Shown: one piece after another, positions 20,594-30,527 of the stretch
Layout of the letters: every line of letters starts with the position of its first letter
Position numbering within the stretch: the stretch's first letter is position 1
NCBI RefSeq assembly: GCF_001661345.1
Contig: NW_017962918.1
Span: forward strand, 434,001 to 498,000
Reading direction: 5' to 3'
DNA length: 64,000 bases
DNA from: Ascoidea rubescens DSM 1968
Lineage: Eukaryota > Ascomycota > Saccharomycetes > Ascoideales > Ascoideaceae
Translations under genes and position numbers: made by a program
Notes under the pieces: generated by a model
What the model saw: only the letters and a program-made list of their open reading frames with translations
Databases searched by the model: none
What the model was told of the DNA's origin: nothing

Positions 20594-23149
20594 TCACGCC
20601 AAATTCAAGCTCCAGTTGAGACTCTTTGCTATTTCGTACCAATTCACACACAAATTACCAATAGGATTGATATTCCATGACTCCTCCACAACAATCTTCC
20701 CTAGCTTGATGTTCCCTGATCTTGGGTAGTTGTTGTTCCAATACTGGTCAAATCTTTCTAGATTTGCAATTCGATCGTTTTCGTCCACAGAGTTAATTCC
20801 TGCCATTATCATGGGAAACAACAAGGCAGACTTCACCGACGACCCAATCAAAAAATCTAGCAAAAAATTAATCCTAATCAACAAATACTGAATGTCAATA
20901 TTATTTGATGAATAGTTTTTCAATACCTGTCTTAGAAATAGCCTCAATGTCATTTGGAATAACTCAAATAGAGTCAAGTGCTCCTCCATATCTTTACTGC
21001 TTTTAAAAAATTGTAAATCGCTTTGTATTGGTTTGCTCTCCTTGATCTTGTTTTCAAACTCTTTAAATTTAATCTCATTTTCAGTTAATTTGTCCAAAAT
21101 TTCATTTTTGCTTAATTCTTTATTAAATTGAAACCTTTCTTCATTTTTCCCATTTTTGGAATATATTTTCTTCTTGAACTGAATTGAATAATTGATTATC
21201 TCACCCATTACTAAAAACAATGGTTTCAAACAACTTTGTAATGGATCTATTCCATAGATTACATCATTCAATTCATAAATCTCGTTGTAATCCTTTGTCG
21301 TGAAGATAGTCCCATTTTCATTACTAATCGATGATAAGATATCATGATATGAGAAATTACTTACTAGCCATTTCTCCTCCATTGTATACGTCAAACTCTT
21401 GATTCCTCCACTAATTTCAATCAATTCTTTGCAAATCTCAAATAATTTATCCCATGTTTCAATATCACCAGTAGATATTTGTATAGCAACACAAATAGTA
21501 CCACATGCTAATGTATGTAATAACTCTTCTCTTTCTTTTGAAAACAATTTAAAATAATTCTGATTTATTTGTATATCATTACCATTATTATATTCAAGTA
21601 ATCTTTGCCGTTTTTTATACTCATTAAACCCTTCAAATACTTTATCGTACTGTATTTTTAGTAATTCAATAGACTTATCCCAATACTCTTTACTGCCCTC
21701 ATCCCCTAAAAATTTTCCTCCCCATGCAATTAATGAATACAAAACTGATTCATTATTTGATGCCATTGGTAAATAAACTTTTAAAAAATAATTATAATCC
21801 TCTGAAACTGTTGAAAATGATTTGGCCACATTTTCACAATAATATTCTAAAAAAATTATGGACTTATCATTAGAGTATTCATTTCCAAATTTAGGTAAAT
21901 AATATAATGGAATCTTCTTATTCAATATATTAGTAGAATATTTCATAATCTTCTGTTTAATTAATATTTTAATTAATTCTTCTTTACTATAAGGTTTACT
22001 ATCGTTATTACTGTTATCTTCATTATGTTCATTATTTTCATTATTGATAACAATGCCATTAGTATGATTATTAAAATATTTATCATAATTCAAATTATTA
22101 GTATAACCCAAAAATCCCAATAAATCATTGGTACTCAAATTGAATAAATCATTAAATTTCATTAAATTACTGCTGCAATTATTACAGTTATTATTATAAT
22201 TATTATTATAATTATCGTTATGATTATCGTTATGACTATCGTCATGATTATTTTTATAATTATCGTTATAATTATTGCTATAGCTATTATTATTATTATT
22301 ATTATTATTATATGATACATCACTTGAAGCACTATTATAATTGGTTCTTCTTACTAACTCAGGTATAACCAAATCAGTCACTGGTGAACTAGAATTAGAT
22401 CTTTCCTTTATCTCTGAAAAACTAGATGATCTTACCTTAGAAATTGAATTCAATTTTGGACTTATATTCGCTGCTTTTATTTCATTGGAATTATAACCAT
22501 TTTGAAAATCAGGCATTGCAATCTCTTTTATTTTGTCACTTTTTTCATTTAATTTACTCTCTTTTATTTTCTCTTCTTCATCTTCAACTCCATTAATTTT
22601 TTCAGAGGTTATGACAGTCTTATTCATCTTTGCTTTTTCCAATTTCTGTTTTTGTTCAAGTTTAATAATTTTATTATTTACTTTTTTTCGAAAAGTTGTA
22701 GGATTGTGATGATTAAAAGTTGGATAAACACATTTTGCTCTTGTTCTATTGCACAATCCACAAGCTGGTTTGGATTCATCGCATCTTTTTTTTTTCCTTT
22801 TACATTCAATACAGCCCATTCTTGATCTTGGAGATAACCCAACAAATCTTATTTGTTTTGATTCAGGGTTTGGAATCAAATTTGCAAAAGAATTATTAGT
22901 TAAATTGTTAGAAACTAAAGTGTTGTTAAATCTGATTGAAGGAGATTTTGAAATTATTACTGGGTTATTATTTTCATTATGGGTGGTATTATTGATGCTA
23001 TTGATATTACCATTTTGAATGGTTTTGTTGATATTGGTGTTTATTTTTTTATTGCTTTTATTGTTTTTAGCCTCTTTAGGTTCGATGTTAACAACTTTTT
23101 TAAGCAACGAATGCTTTGCTGACTTCTTTGAGTTGAAAGTGGAAAACAT
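20594..23149 (-). CDS. Zn2Cys6 fungal transcription factor
   Basis: A Gal4-type DNA-binding protein of 851 residues. The zinc cluster is perfect: Cys113, 116, 123, 130, 133 and 140 (CX2CX6CX6CX2CX6C) in MGCIECKRKKKRCDESKPAC. Lys/Gln-rich and Asn-rich stretches follow, including a long Asn/Tyr/His repeat around residues 280-330. The C-terminal half has the Fungal_trans_2 style regulatory domain (YYCENVAKSF, LPMASNNESVLYSLIAWGGKFLG), as in Lys14- and Arg81-type regulators. The start is the ATG at 23149; an upstream TTG is not needed. A Lys14-like role is possible but not shown. The target genes are unknown. Confidence 0.88.
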   Translation of the reverse strand: MFSTFNSKKSAKHSLLKKVVNIEPKEAKNNKSNKKINTNINKTIQNGNINSINNTTHNENNNPVIISKSPSIRFNNTLVSNNLTNNSFANLIPNPESKQIRFVGLSPRSRMGCIECKRKKKRCDESKPACGLCNRTRAKCVYPTFNHHNPTTFRKKVNNKIIKLEQKQKLEKAKMNKTVITSEKINGVEDEEEKIKESKLNEKSDKIKEIAMPDFQNGYNSNEIKAANISPKLNSISKVRSSSFSEIKERSNSSSPVTDLVIPELVRRTNYNSASSDVSYNNNNNNNNSYSNNYNDNYKNNHDDSHNDNHNDNYNNNYNNNCNNCSSNLMKFNDLFNLSTNDLLGFLGYTNNLNYDKYFNNHTNGIVINNENNEHNEDNSNNDSKPYSKEELIKILIKQKIMKYSTNILNKKIPLYYLPKFGNEYSNDKSIIFLEYYCENVAKSFSTVSEDYNYFLKVYLPMASNNESVLYSLIAWGGKFLGDEGSKEYWDKSIELLKIQYDKVFEGFNEYKKRQRLLEYNNGNDIQINQNYFKLFSKEREELLHTLACGTICVAIQISTGDIETWDKLFEICKELIEISGGIKSLTYTMEEKWLVSNFSYHDILSSISNENGTIFTTKDYNEIYELNDVIYGIDPLQSCLKPLFLVMGEIINYSIQFKKKIYSKNGKNEERFQFNKELSKNEILDKLTENEIKFKEFENKIKESKPIQSDLQFFKSSKDMEEHLTLFELFQMTLRLFLRQVLKNYSSNNIDIQYLLIRINFLLDFLIGSSVKSALLFPMIMAGINSVDENDRIANLERFDQYWNNNYPRSGNIKLGKIVVEESWNINPIGNLCVNWYEIAKSLNWSLNLA

Positions 23150-23482
23150 TGTCAATTAAATCTGAAGAATAAAAGCTTCCAAGGGAATAGTAAAGTTTAA
23201 TTTCCTGTTCTGTTTATCTTTTTACTGTTCTTTTTTTTGGGATTTACTCGTTGTTTTATTGTTTGTTTTACAATAGAGAAATGATAATATAGTCTTTGAA
23301 TAGTGGGATATCAGTCATCAAAGTAAAAAAACAACAAAATAAAAGGTCGAACTAGAGATAAACTAAACTTAAATAATAAAATCAGTGAATGTTTTAAAAT
23401 GCTGCAAAATGTCTGCGATAAGAAAAAACAAAAGTATAAATATAAAAAGAAGCGTATACAATAATACTATAATAAAAAATGA
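23150..23482. other. regulator upstream spacer
   Basis: 333 bases, AT-rich, between the regulator start and the RPP1 stop. Nothing recognisable. Confidence 0.5.
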
Positions 23483-24619
23483 TTATATATTACTATTTAG
23501 AGTCCTTACTTTTTTAATGATTTGTTTGTAACTGCTAGATATATTAGCAGCCTTCCTTTTATGGGTATGAACTAAATCATTTGTGATTGTGAAGTCATTT
23601 TGGTAGTTGTTTTCTTCAGTTTTCTTCAGTTTTTTGTTCCTTTTGTTATTGCTGTTGCTATTATTGCTATTATTTTTACTGCTTTTATTATTTTTACTGT
23701 TTTTAATATTATTGCTGTCATTTTTGTTATTTTTTGAATTATCGTTGGAGTTATCGTCTTTATCTTGAAACTCATTTTGGTTATCTAGCACATCATTTCC
23801 AATCATGATAGTTTGTTTATAAGACTTTATCCTTAGTCTTCCATTTATTAAAACCTTTGAAGGTATAAGATCTAGCGAGGTCTTAGCTCTTGATTGTTTT
23901 AAACCCAACAAAACAGCAAAATTTATGATATCAAACAGACTTCTAATTTGTAAAGAATTTACAGCACCACTGGAGAAGACTAGTCCTCGGCCTCTTGATG
24001 TCCTTATTAATGATTTCACGTTATTGAAGAAGATCTTTCTTGAATGCATTAATTCTTTGTTATTGATGTTATCCTTAGAATTTTGGTTATTATTTTTATT
24101 ATCTATCGTTGATTGAATGAAACCCTTTGGACCAGATATCACAGTTGAGTAATTAATTTCAAATTTTATACCTTTATTAACAGCCCCACAGACCTGCGAG
24201 TGTTTCAAAAAAAAGGGAAGTCTCTCTGAAAAATTAAAAGATATCATATCCATTTCAAAACCAGATACTGAGTTTGTAAATATTTTTTCACTCTTTGGCT
24301 GAACCGAGACAATATCAAAATAATTGGATATTTTTTTGAAATTTTGAAATTTTGAGGGATCATCTACGATAAACGTTAATCGAGTATATATCTTGATTCT
24401 GTCATGGAACTCTGTAAATAGACTCAAGTTTATCGGATTCACATTGTTTATATCATCAGGTAATTTGGTGTCAGCATTTAGCTGGAAATTGAACGCAATA
24501 TGAGTGTAGCTGAACTCTTCCAAGATCAAGACAATCTGCTTTAGCTCATCGATTTCCGTTGCCGAGGGCTTTCTGGAGTAGTCTGTCTGGGGCCAGGGAA
24601 TATTCAAGTCGCAAAGCAT
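23483..24619 (-). CDS. RPP1: RNase P/MRP subunit Rpp1 (Rpp30 family)
   Basis: A protein subunit shared by nuclear RNase P (tRNA 5' processing) and RNase MRP (rRNA processing). The ATG at 24619 gives MLCDLNIPWP, matching yeast MLVDLNVPWP. An in-frame ATG at 24628 would add MLK, with a CTG codon. The length is 378 residues against 293 in S. cerevisiae. Conserved stretches include YTHIAFNF, RLTFIVDDPSK, FDIVSVQP, FFLKHSQVCGAVNKGIKFEI and the RTSRGRGLVFSSGA segment of the TIM-barrel fold. An Asn/Lys insert (about residues 176-195) and a Lys/Asn-rich C-terminal tail explain the extra length. It is divergent from CUZ1 over 440 bases. Confidence 0.94.
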   Translation of the reverse strand: MLCDLNIPWPQTDYSRKPSATEIDELKQIVLILEEFSYTHIAFNFQLNADTKLPDDINNVNPINLSLFTEFHDRIKIYTRLTFIVDDPSKFQNFKKISNYFDIVSVQPKSEKIFTNSVSGFEMDMISFNFSERLPFFLKHSQVCGAVNKGIKFEINYSTVISGPKGFIQSTIDNKNNNQNSKDNINNKELMHSRKIFFNNVKSLIRTSRGRGLVFSSGAVNSLQIRSLFDIINFAVLLGLKQSRAKTSLDLIPSKVLINGRLRIKSYKQTIMIGNDVLDNQNEFQDKDDNSNDNSKNNKNDSNNIKNSKNNKSSKNNSNNSNSNNKRNKKLKKTEENNYQNDFTITNDLVHTHKRKAANISSSYKQIIKKVRTLNSNI

Positions 24620-25058
24620 CTTCAGCATCTCAGCGCCAACTTTTCACTCAACCTCTTTGCTCAACCTTCGCCTTTTCGATCTGCCCAAAAAACTGATTAT
24701 ATGTACCCTCGGAAGTCAACACGTGCTGATATGGATTACAAGCCACACATAAGCACCTGCCAAAAGCAGAAGTTGCCACCATTCTCCAGCAGAAGCAGCA
24801 GAAGCAGCAGAAGCAGCACAGGCTTAGTAATGCTCTAGAGAAGAGAAGAGAATAGAAGAGAAAAGAAGAGAAGAGAAGAGAAAAAAAAAGGACATTAGTA
24901 ATGAGACACAGGCTGTGAATGGCTAGCAATTGCAAGTGTATATATACAGCAGCTTCTGTTTCTTCCCACGACCCAGCTGATAGTCGGAGATAAACTGCAT
25001 TTCTTCTTGATCTCAGCTCACTATCACTGCCTGCGATTAAAGCACAGCACAGTTCTCA
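24620..25058. promoter_or_regulatory. divergent promoter RPP1 / CUZ1
   Basis: 439 bases. It contains a CACGTG box at 24720-24725, a 9-bp CAGCAGAAG repeat at 24787-24816 and a purine tract of GAGAA type at about 24835-24895. A possible TATATATA lies near 24940 on the CUZ1 side. Confidence 0.55.
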
Positions 25059-26171
25059 ATGTCCAGAGATAATTTGCATTCAAGTTCTTCCTTCACCTCG
25101 CCAACCAAGTTTGCCACAAGCCCTAGTCCAGATGGTTTAATGGATATTGGAAAGCATTGCGAGTTCTGTGGCCAGTTGGACTTCTTGCCCTTTACCTGTT
25201 CAAAATGCAAGTTGGTTTTATGTTCTAATCATAGATCGATCTCAGATCATTATTGCAAGTTTGGGGATAAACCAAGTGAAACCAAGAATGATGGTTCCAG
25301 CAAGAAAATGCTCATGGCAAACAAGAATAACCAACAAAGTGTTGCCTCCTTATTTCCTGATAGAAAGAAATTCAACGAATCTTTCTATGAAAAAAACAAC
25401 CAAACTCAAATAAAATCAGACAAAGTTAGCTCATCTACTAAATTACTTAACAACAATAACCAGAATAATAACCAGAATAAGATAAAAAGCAATGATAAGC
25501 TATTCTCAGTCAATGCTTTTAATAAGATCAAATTCTTTCTTAAAGTGGAAAAAAAACTAAAGAAAAACAACAAAAAATCATTTGGCAACTCTTTTTCATT
25601 TAAAAATATTAAAAATCCTTTATCGTTTAATAAGAACAAATCATCCAGTACAGCTAGCGCAACTTATTCAACCAAATCTAGTGCTGCCGCCGCTGCTCCT
25701 AAGAATACAATAGCTGCAAAGAGATTAACTTCAACTCAAAGAATAATTGAATTATCAAAATTGAAAACCAATGCAAAGGGCGATCCTAAGATTCCAGTTT
25801 CTTCTAGAATTTATGCTTGGGTTGTTAAGATTCCAGATTTTAATGATAATAATGACGATACTAAAAACGAGAAAACAATTGAGGAATTTTTTAATAAAAA
25901 CATGAATAAAGAAATATTAAAGCCAATGTATTTCTCTAAAACTTGGCCCGTTGGTAGGGTTTTAGATTACATAGCTGATGAACTTAAAATAAAGAATGAG
26001 AATAATAAAATTAATGATAAAAAATTCAGGTTATCAATCTTTCGAAAGATTAGAGACGATGAGGTGCCTAAAAACGACGATGAGATTGTTTATATTTTGC
26101 CCAATGGAAGAGTTATTAAAGAGATAAGGGATTTAGATATATTATATATTGTTAGAGGTGCAGACATATGA
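25059..26171 (+). CDS. CUZ1: AN1 zinc finger / ubiquitin-like protein, Cdc48 partner
   Basis: In S. cerevisiae, Cuz1 (YNL155W) links Cdc48 and the proteasome and protects against arsenite. The AN1 finger is complete: Cys34, Cys37, Cys47, Cys50, Cys55, His58, His64 and Cys66. A Lys/Asn/Ser-rich linker (about residues 75-230) is longer than in yeast, hence 370 residues against 274. The C-terminal ubiquitin-like part (PVSSRIYAWVVKIP, WPVGRVLDYIADEL, FRLSIFRKI, IVYILPNGRVIKE) ends in LYIVRGADI. Domain order and ends identify it well. It faces RPP1 across a shared promoter. Confidence 0.93.
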   Translation: MSRDNLHSSSSFTSPTKFATSPSPDGLMDIGKHCEFCGQLDFLPFTCSKCKLVLCSNHRSISDHYCKFGDKPSETKNDGSSKKMLMANKNNQQSVASLFPDRKKFNESFYEKNNQTQIKSDKVSSSTKLLNNNNQNNNQNKIKSNDKLFSVNAFNKIKFFLKVEKKLKKNNKKSFGNSFSFKNIKNPLSFNKNKSSSTASATYSTKSSAAAAAPKNTIAAKRLTSTQRIIELSKLKTNAKGDPKIPVSSRIYAWVVKIPDFNDNNDDTKNEKTIEEFFNKNMNKEILKPMYFSKTWPVGRVLDYIADELKIKNENNKINDKKFRLSIFRKIRDDEVPKNDDEIVYILPNGRVIKEIRDLDILYIVRGADI

Positions 26172-26965
26172 ACCAAGAAAAGAAAAAGAAAAAGAAAAAG
26201 ACAAAAAAAAGAAAAAGAAAAAGACAAAAAAAAGAAAAGGAAAAGGAAAAAGACCATTTAATTATAAAGATGAGATTAGACGGATTAGATAAGATAAGAT
26301 AAAATTAGATTAGATTAAATGAAATGAAATGACAAGAGCGAGTGGTTTTTATATAATTTTTATATAATTTTTATACAATTTTTTTTTAAATATAATTATT
26401 ATTATTATTATTATTATTATTATTGATATTAACGAGAATTATCTACAAACAAAAGAAAAAATGTTATTAATTAAACAATAAAAATTTTAAACAAAATATT
26501 GTAAAAATAAAGTAAAAAAAAACAGCTAATCAGATTTTATAAATTTTGAAATAATAATAATAATAGTAATAATAATAAAAATAAAAATAAATAAAAAAAT
26601 AAAAAAATAAAAAAATAAAAAAATAAAAAAATAAAAAAATAAAAAAATAAAAAAATAAAAAAATAAAAAAATAAAAAATGATCGACAATAAAGTTATAGA
26701 TATAGAAATAGTAATAATACTAATAATGTAATGTAATTATGTAAAGAAATGATAAGAAACCGGTTTCAAAGTCAAATCAATAAAGAATTAGGCATTAAAG
26801 TGTAGAAAGAAATACTAGAAAATACTGAGAAATATTAATAAATATTGGAGGAAAAAAAAAGAGAGAGAATAAATAAAAATCAATAAGAATTAAATGAAAT
26901 TTATAAAATAGATTATTAAGTATAATTTTTAAGTATAATTTTTAAGTGTAATTTTTAAGAGTCTT
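26172..26965. other. CUZ1 / YCK convergent 3' region
   Basis: 794 bases of very AT-rich DNA dominated by simple repeats: A/G-rich AAAGAAAAAG (26176-26250), (TTA)n at about 26396-26425, and an A7T tract at 26591-26677. No gene. Confidence 0.7.
26591..26677. repeat. (A7T)n minisatellite
   Basis: About eleven 8-bp A7T units between the convergent CUZ1 and YCK genes. Confidence 0.95.
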
Positions 26966-28666
26966 TTAGAAACAAAAGATTTTTGAAAATTTTGCTTTTA
27001 AACCCGATTTTTTGTTTTTAGATTCTTGGTTTTTATTTGAGGATTTAATTTGAGAATTACGAGCTTTCAAGGCAGAATTTGAAAAGTTTGAGTTATTGTT
27101 GTTATTGAGATGAAGAACAGCGGTATTGCTGATGTTATTAGTGTTGGAATTGATAAAAGTGTTATTGGGATCGTTGATGTGTGGATTTGAGTCGATAGGG
27201 GAATTGGTGAAAGAGTTGCGAATTTGCTGAGAGTTTCTTTGTTGGAGTTGGGGAGAACCAATGTTGGATCTACTATTGAGGACGTTGTTTTGGTTAATTT
27301 GAGATTGTTTTATCTGGTTTTGTTGAAGATATTGTTGTTGTTGTTGCTGTTGTTGCAAGAGGGTGTTATTATTTGGAGGAGAGTTGATATTTGTGGTGTT
27401 ATTATTAGTATTAGTATTGTTGTTATTGTTATTGTTGTTCGATTTTGAATTGAGGTTGGTGAGGTTTGGAGATTTGATATTTTGTTGAGCAGCAGCAGCA
27501 AGATTTGTGAGAGCCTTTCGTTGTTGGCTGTGACGATGGTGACGATCTCTTTCACCAGGAGGAGTAGGATGGCCATAGCCATGTAGATTTGGCTTCTTGT
27601 TGATGGAATAGTCCCAACCTCTACCGGCGTTGAGCTTCATCCAGTCGTACTGGCCATCAGGCTTCTCGCCTATGTCGTCTAGGGCAGATAGGAGAAGTTC
27701 TTTGTAGGCTTTGTAGTCAGGCTCAGCGTCAAAGGGGAGGTTTCGAACACTTTCTAGATATTGGGAGAACTGCCTAGGCAACCCAGCACATAGCTCTAGA
27801 ACTGGGGTTGTTCTCTTTTTTTCACCAATCTTTTCATATTTCAATTTGTTGGTGGGGGCCTTTAGACCTTGCCATGGTAATTGGCCTCTGAGAAAGTAGA
27901 AGAAGACGTGGCCTAGGGCTTCGAGGTCGTCTCTTCTGCTCTGTTCTCTTCCCAAGTGAGTGTTGACAGACATGTATCTGGCAGTGCCACTAAGGGATTT
28001 TTTTTCTCTGTAAGGGATGTGTTGTTTTGTTCGTTGGTCTCTGTAGAGTTTGGCCATACCGAAGTCGATTAGGTGGATTGAATTTTCATCGGGCATTCCC
28101 CTTCTGCCAATGAGAAAGTTGTCAGGCTTGATGTCTCTGTAGATGAGGTCTCTGTTGTGGAGGATTTCAATGAGGGTGAGCATTTGAACAGAGACTTGAA
28201 CAGTGGTCTTTACAGAGAATCTTCTGCCACACCAGTCAAAAAGATCTTCTAGAGAGGGACCTAGGAGGTCGATGACGAGGATGTTGTGGAGGCCCTCCTG
28301 GCCAAAGTAGTAGGCCTTGGGGATGCCATTTAGGCCGGAGAGGTATTTGTAGGTTCTGTACTCGTCTCGTAGTTGGGGAGCCTCAGTCTTCCTGGGTTCG
28401 AATTTGATGGCGACGGGAGCGTTGTTGATGATGTTGATGCCTTCAAAGATGACACCAAAGGAGCCCTCGCCAATTTTCTTGCCGATTTTGTAGTGGGAAC
28501 CAACGACTGAGTTTGAATTTGAGGATTTTGAATTTGAAGACTTGGAGGTGGAGTTTATGTTGGAGGTATTGATGTTGGGGTTGTTCATGTTGAGTTTGGA
28601 TAGATTGATATTAGAGGAGGAATTTTGGATTAGATTGGATTGACTTATTATGGCTCTATTACTCAT
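26966..28666 (-). CDS. YCK2: casein kinase I, YCK1/YCK2 type
   Basis: A plasma-membrane Ser/Thr kinase acting in glucose sensing, endocytosis and morphogenesis. The kinase domain (about residues 58-350) has GEGSFG, Lys88 in VAIKFEP, the catalytic Asp178 in IYRDIKPDNF, HLIDFGMAKLYRD and the CK1 signature KSLSGTARYMSVNTHLGREQSRRDD. The kinase and the GRGWDYSINKKPNLHGYGHP segment are closer to Yck1/2 than to Yck3. A Gln/Asn-rich tail follows. The end is AKFSKIFCF: one Cys, whereas Yck1/2 end in Cys-Cys and Yck3 in a Cys run, both palmitoylated. No CTG codon occurs in the part of the kinase domain checked. It is divergent from FAD1. Confidence 0.93.
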   Translation of the reverse strand: MSNRAIISQSNLIQNSSSNINLSKLNMNNPNINTSNINSTSKSSNSKSSNSNSVVGSHYKIGKKIGEGSFGVIFEGINIINNAPVAIKFEPRKTEAPQLRDEYRTYKYLSGLNGIPKAYYFGQEGLHNILVIDLLGPSLEDLFDWCGRRFSVKTTVQVSVQMLTLIEILHNRDLIYRDIKPDNFLIGRRGMPDENSIHLIDFGMAKLYRDQRTKQHIPYREKKSLSGTARYMSVNTHLGREQSRRDDLEALGHVFFYFLRGQLPWQGLKAPTNKLKYEKIGEKKRTTPVLELCAGLPRQFSQYLESVRNLPFDAEPDYKAYKELLLSALDDIGEKPDGQYDWMKLNAGRGWDYSINKKPNLHGYGHPTPPGERDRHHRHSQQRKALTNLAAAAQQNIKSPNLTNLNSKSNNNNNNNNTNTNNNTTNINSPPNNNTLLQQQQQQQQYLQQNQIKQSQINQNNVLNSRSNIGSPQLQQRNSQQIRNSFTNSPIDSNPHINDPNNTFINSNTNNISNTAVLHLNNNNNSNFSNSALKARNSQIKSSNKNQESKNKKSGLKAKFSKIFCF

Positions 28667-29546
28667 TAGAGGAAATCAAGTGGAGGAGAGAGAGGGAGGG
28701 AAGGAGAAAGAAAAGGAGTAGAGGTGCGTGAGAGTAAAGAAGAGAAGAAGAGAAGGAAGAAGAAGAGATAGAAGCAGAATGAAGAAATAAAATGAAAATG
28801 GAAAGAAATAAAAAAGGAAATGAAGAGATAGAGTGAAAATGGAAATGGAGAGATAGAATGAAAAATGATAATGATAATGAGAATGAAACAACGATGTGGA
28901 AGAAAACAAGCAAAAGAGAAAAACCAGAGAAAAAAAGATGTTTAGCTAGGTAGTTAGAGAAAGCGTAACGGGTTATTCAAAGAAAGAGAAGAAGAGAAGT
29001 CCAGTGAAAAGAGATGCAATGTTGGGCTAATTATATTGGTGTTTTTAATGGTGTTTTTAATAGCGTTTTTAATAGCGTTTTTAGTAGTTTTTAGTAGTTT
29101 TTAGTAGTTTTTAGTAGCGAGTTTCTTCACAGAGCAGAAGTAGAAAAGTGCTATTGTTGCAATCGCTTTTGGGCTGCTCCCGCTGCGCTGGCACTTTTGG
29201 TCTGCGTGGTCCGTGCAGGACCCAACGCACTGGCACCGCAGCGCACGTGCGCACGTGTCTGCAGCGGTGGCCGGCGTGGCGCGGTTGCGGACCGGACGGT
29301 CGCCGGTGTCTCTTATTCCGCACTCGCCGGTGTTTGTCGGACGCGTGCGCACGTGCGGCGTGCGTGGCTCGGGTCAGGTCCACCCCGGTGGGTATCAGGA
29401 AGTAATATCAAAGCGATTCAGCTTGAAGGAGGTTATCACCAACACCAACACCATCTCCATCTCCACCACCAACACCATCGCTGTTCTTGCTTTTGTTTCT
29501 TAGCTGCTCTGAAGACCGCATTCCACTGTCCATCGCAACTGCAACG
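28667..29546. promoter_or_regulatory. divergent promoter YCK / FAD1 with GC-rich island
   Basis: 880 bases. 28667-28920 is a purine-rich GA tract forming the YCK leader. 29040-29115 is a TTTTTAGTAG-type short repeat. 29150-29400 is a strikingly GC-rich island with three CACGTG boxes. 29437-29480 is CAACACCAT/CCATCTC repeat. Several frames stay open across the island on both strands only because GC-rich DNA has few stops. Confidence 0.6.
29244..29355. promoter_or_regulatory. three CACGTG boxes in the FAD1/YCK GC island
   Basis: CACGTG is at 29244, 29252 and 29350. The first two are 8 bases apart within GCGCACGTGCGCACGTG, and the third repeats GTGCGCACGTGCG. A cluster of E-boxes in a divergent promoter suggests a bHLH factor such as Cbf1. 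Confidence 0.6.
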
Positions 29547-30527
29547 ATGACCACCAACAAACACGATCTACCCTCAATATGCCACTTCTACCTCGATCTC
29601 ATCAATCTGTTTTTGAATTCAACCGATTTGACCTTACATGACTTGAACCATGAGTTTCCAACCTCCAACGACGACACACACAGCTCGTTGTTCAACCACG
29701 ACGACTTGGTCCAGATAAACAGCTTACGAAACGACACAAAATCAAAGATCAGAGAGTCCCTTCGGGTGATCGCCTCCCAGTTGAATGTGTACCACTTAAA
29801 CCAGCTATCAATAAGCTACAATGGTGGAAAAGACTGTTTGGTGCTACTAATCCTCTACTTGTCACAGCTAGCAACCACCACCACCACTGACAACAACAAC
29901 AACAGCAACAAAAACTTTTCAAAAAAACCTCTTTTGGACTCCATATATATAAACTACGAACACAACTTCTCTGATCTAGACTCCTTCATCGACGCCTCCA
30001 CACTCTCTTACCATCTACATCTAACAAACTACTCCTGCGATTTAATCCAGGGCTTCAGAAACTACCTCTCCAAATTCCCATCAAAAAAAGCAATCCTCAT
30101 TGGCGTAAGGAAAAACGATCCCTATTCCCAACACTTGAACTTTGTCCAAAACACTGATAATAACTGGCCCTCCTTTATAAGAATAAACCCGATTCTAAAC
30201 TGGAACTTGAAAAATATCTGGTTTTTTATTCTCTTTCTCAAAATCAACTACTGTAGTCTCTATAACTTGGGTTATACCTCCCTTGGTGGTACCAACTCAA
30301 CAATAAAAAATCCAAACCTACTTAAAATCAAGTTCGCTCTTCTAAACCACTCCAACAACTCCTCAATTCAAAAATACTTTACCCATCTCTACAACAAAAA
30401 CAATAAAAACAACCTCGACTTCATCCCCATAAATGATCCTCTTCAAGATCACTACCCAGCGTTTTTCCTTCAAAACGATCTGCTAGAAAGAGCAGGAAGA
30501 TTCAAACCATTCCACTCCACACAATAG
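29547..30527 (+). CDS. FAD1: FAD synthase (FMN adenylyltransferase)
   Basis: It transfers AMP from ATP to FMN to make FAD in the cytosol. The ATG at 29547 gives 326 residues against 306 in S. cerevisiae; a non-ATG frame extends upstream. The PAPS-reductase-like fold shows the PP-loop SYNGGKDC (residues 90-97). AILIGVRKNDPYSQHLNFVQ, the WPSFIRINPILNW segment, LYNLGYTSLGGTNST and the end LERAGRF follow. One CTG codon at 30480-30482 stands where S. cerevisiae has Thr just before LERAGR, which a Ser reading would fit better than Leu. A second CTG is at 29607. PAT1 follows 376 bases downstream. Confidence 0.93.
   Translation: MTTNKHDLPSICHFYLDLINLFLNSTDLTLHDLNHEFPTSNDDTHSSLFNHDDLVQINSLRNDTKSKIRESLRVIASQLNVYHLNQLSISYNGGKDCLVLLILYLSQLATTTTTDNNNNSNKNFSKKPLLDSIYINYEHNFSDLDSFIDASTLSYHLHLTNYSCDLIQGFRNYLSKFPSKKAILIGVRKNDPYSQHLNFVQNTDNNWPSFIRINPILNWNLKNIWFFILFLKINYCSLYNLGYTSLGGTNSTIKNPNLLKIKFALLNHSNNSSIQKYFTHLYNKNNKNNLDFIPINDPLQDHYPAFFLQNDLLERAGRFKPFHSTQ

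Noticed and set aside
28659-28913. Ser/Phe/Leu-rich minus-strand frames upstream of YCK
   Set aside because: They translate the GA-rich simple-sequence leader; no protein character.
29100-29503. Five overlapping frames around the GC island upstream of FAD1
   Set aside because: Arg/His/Ala-rich translations in several frames on both strands reflect GC content, not coding; the region is a divergent promoter.
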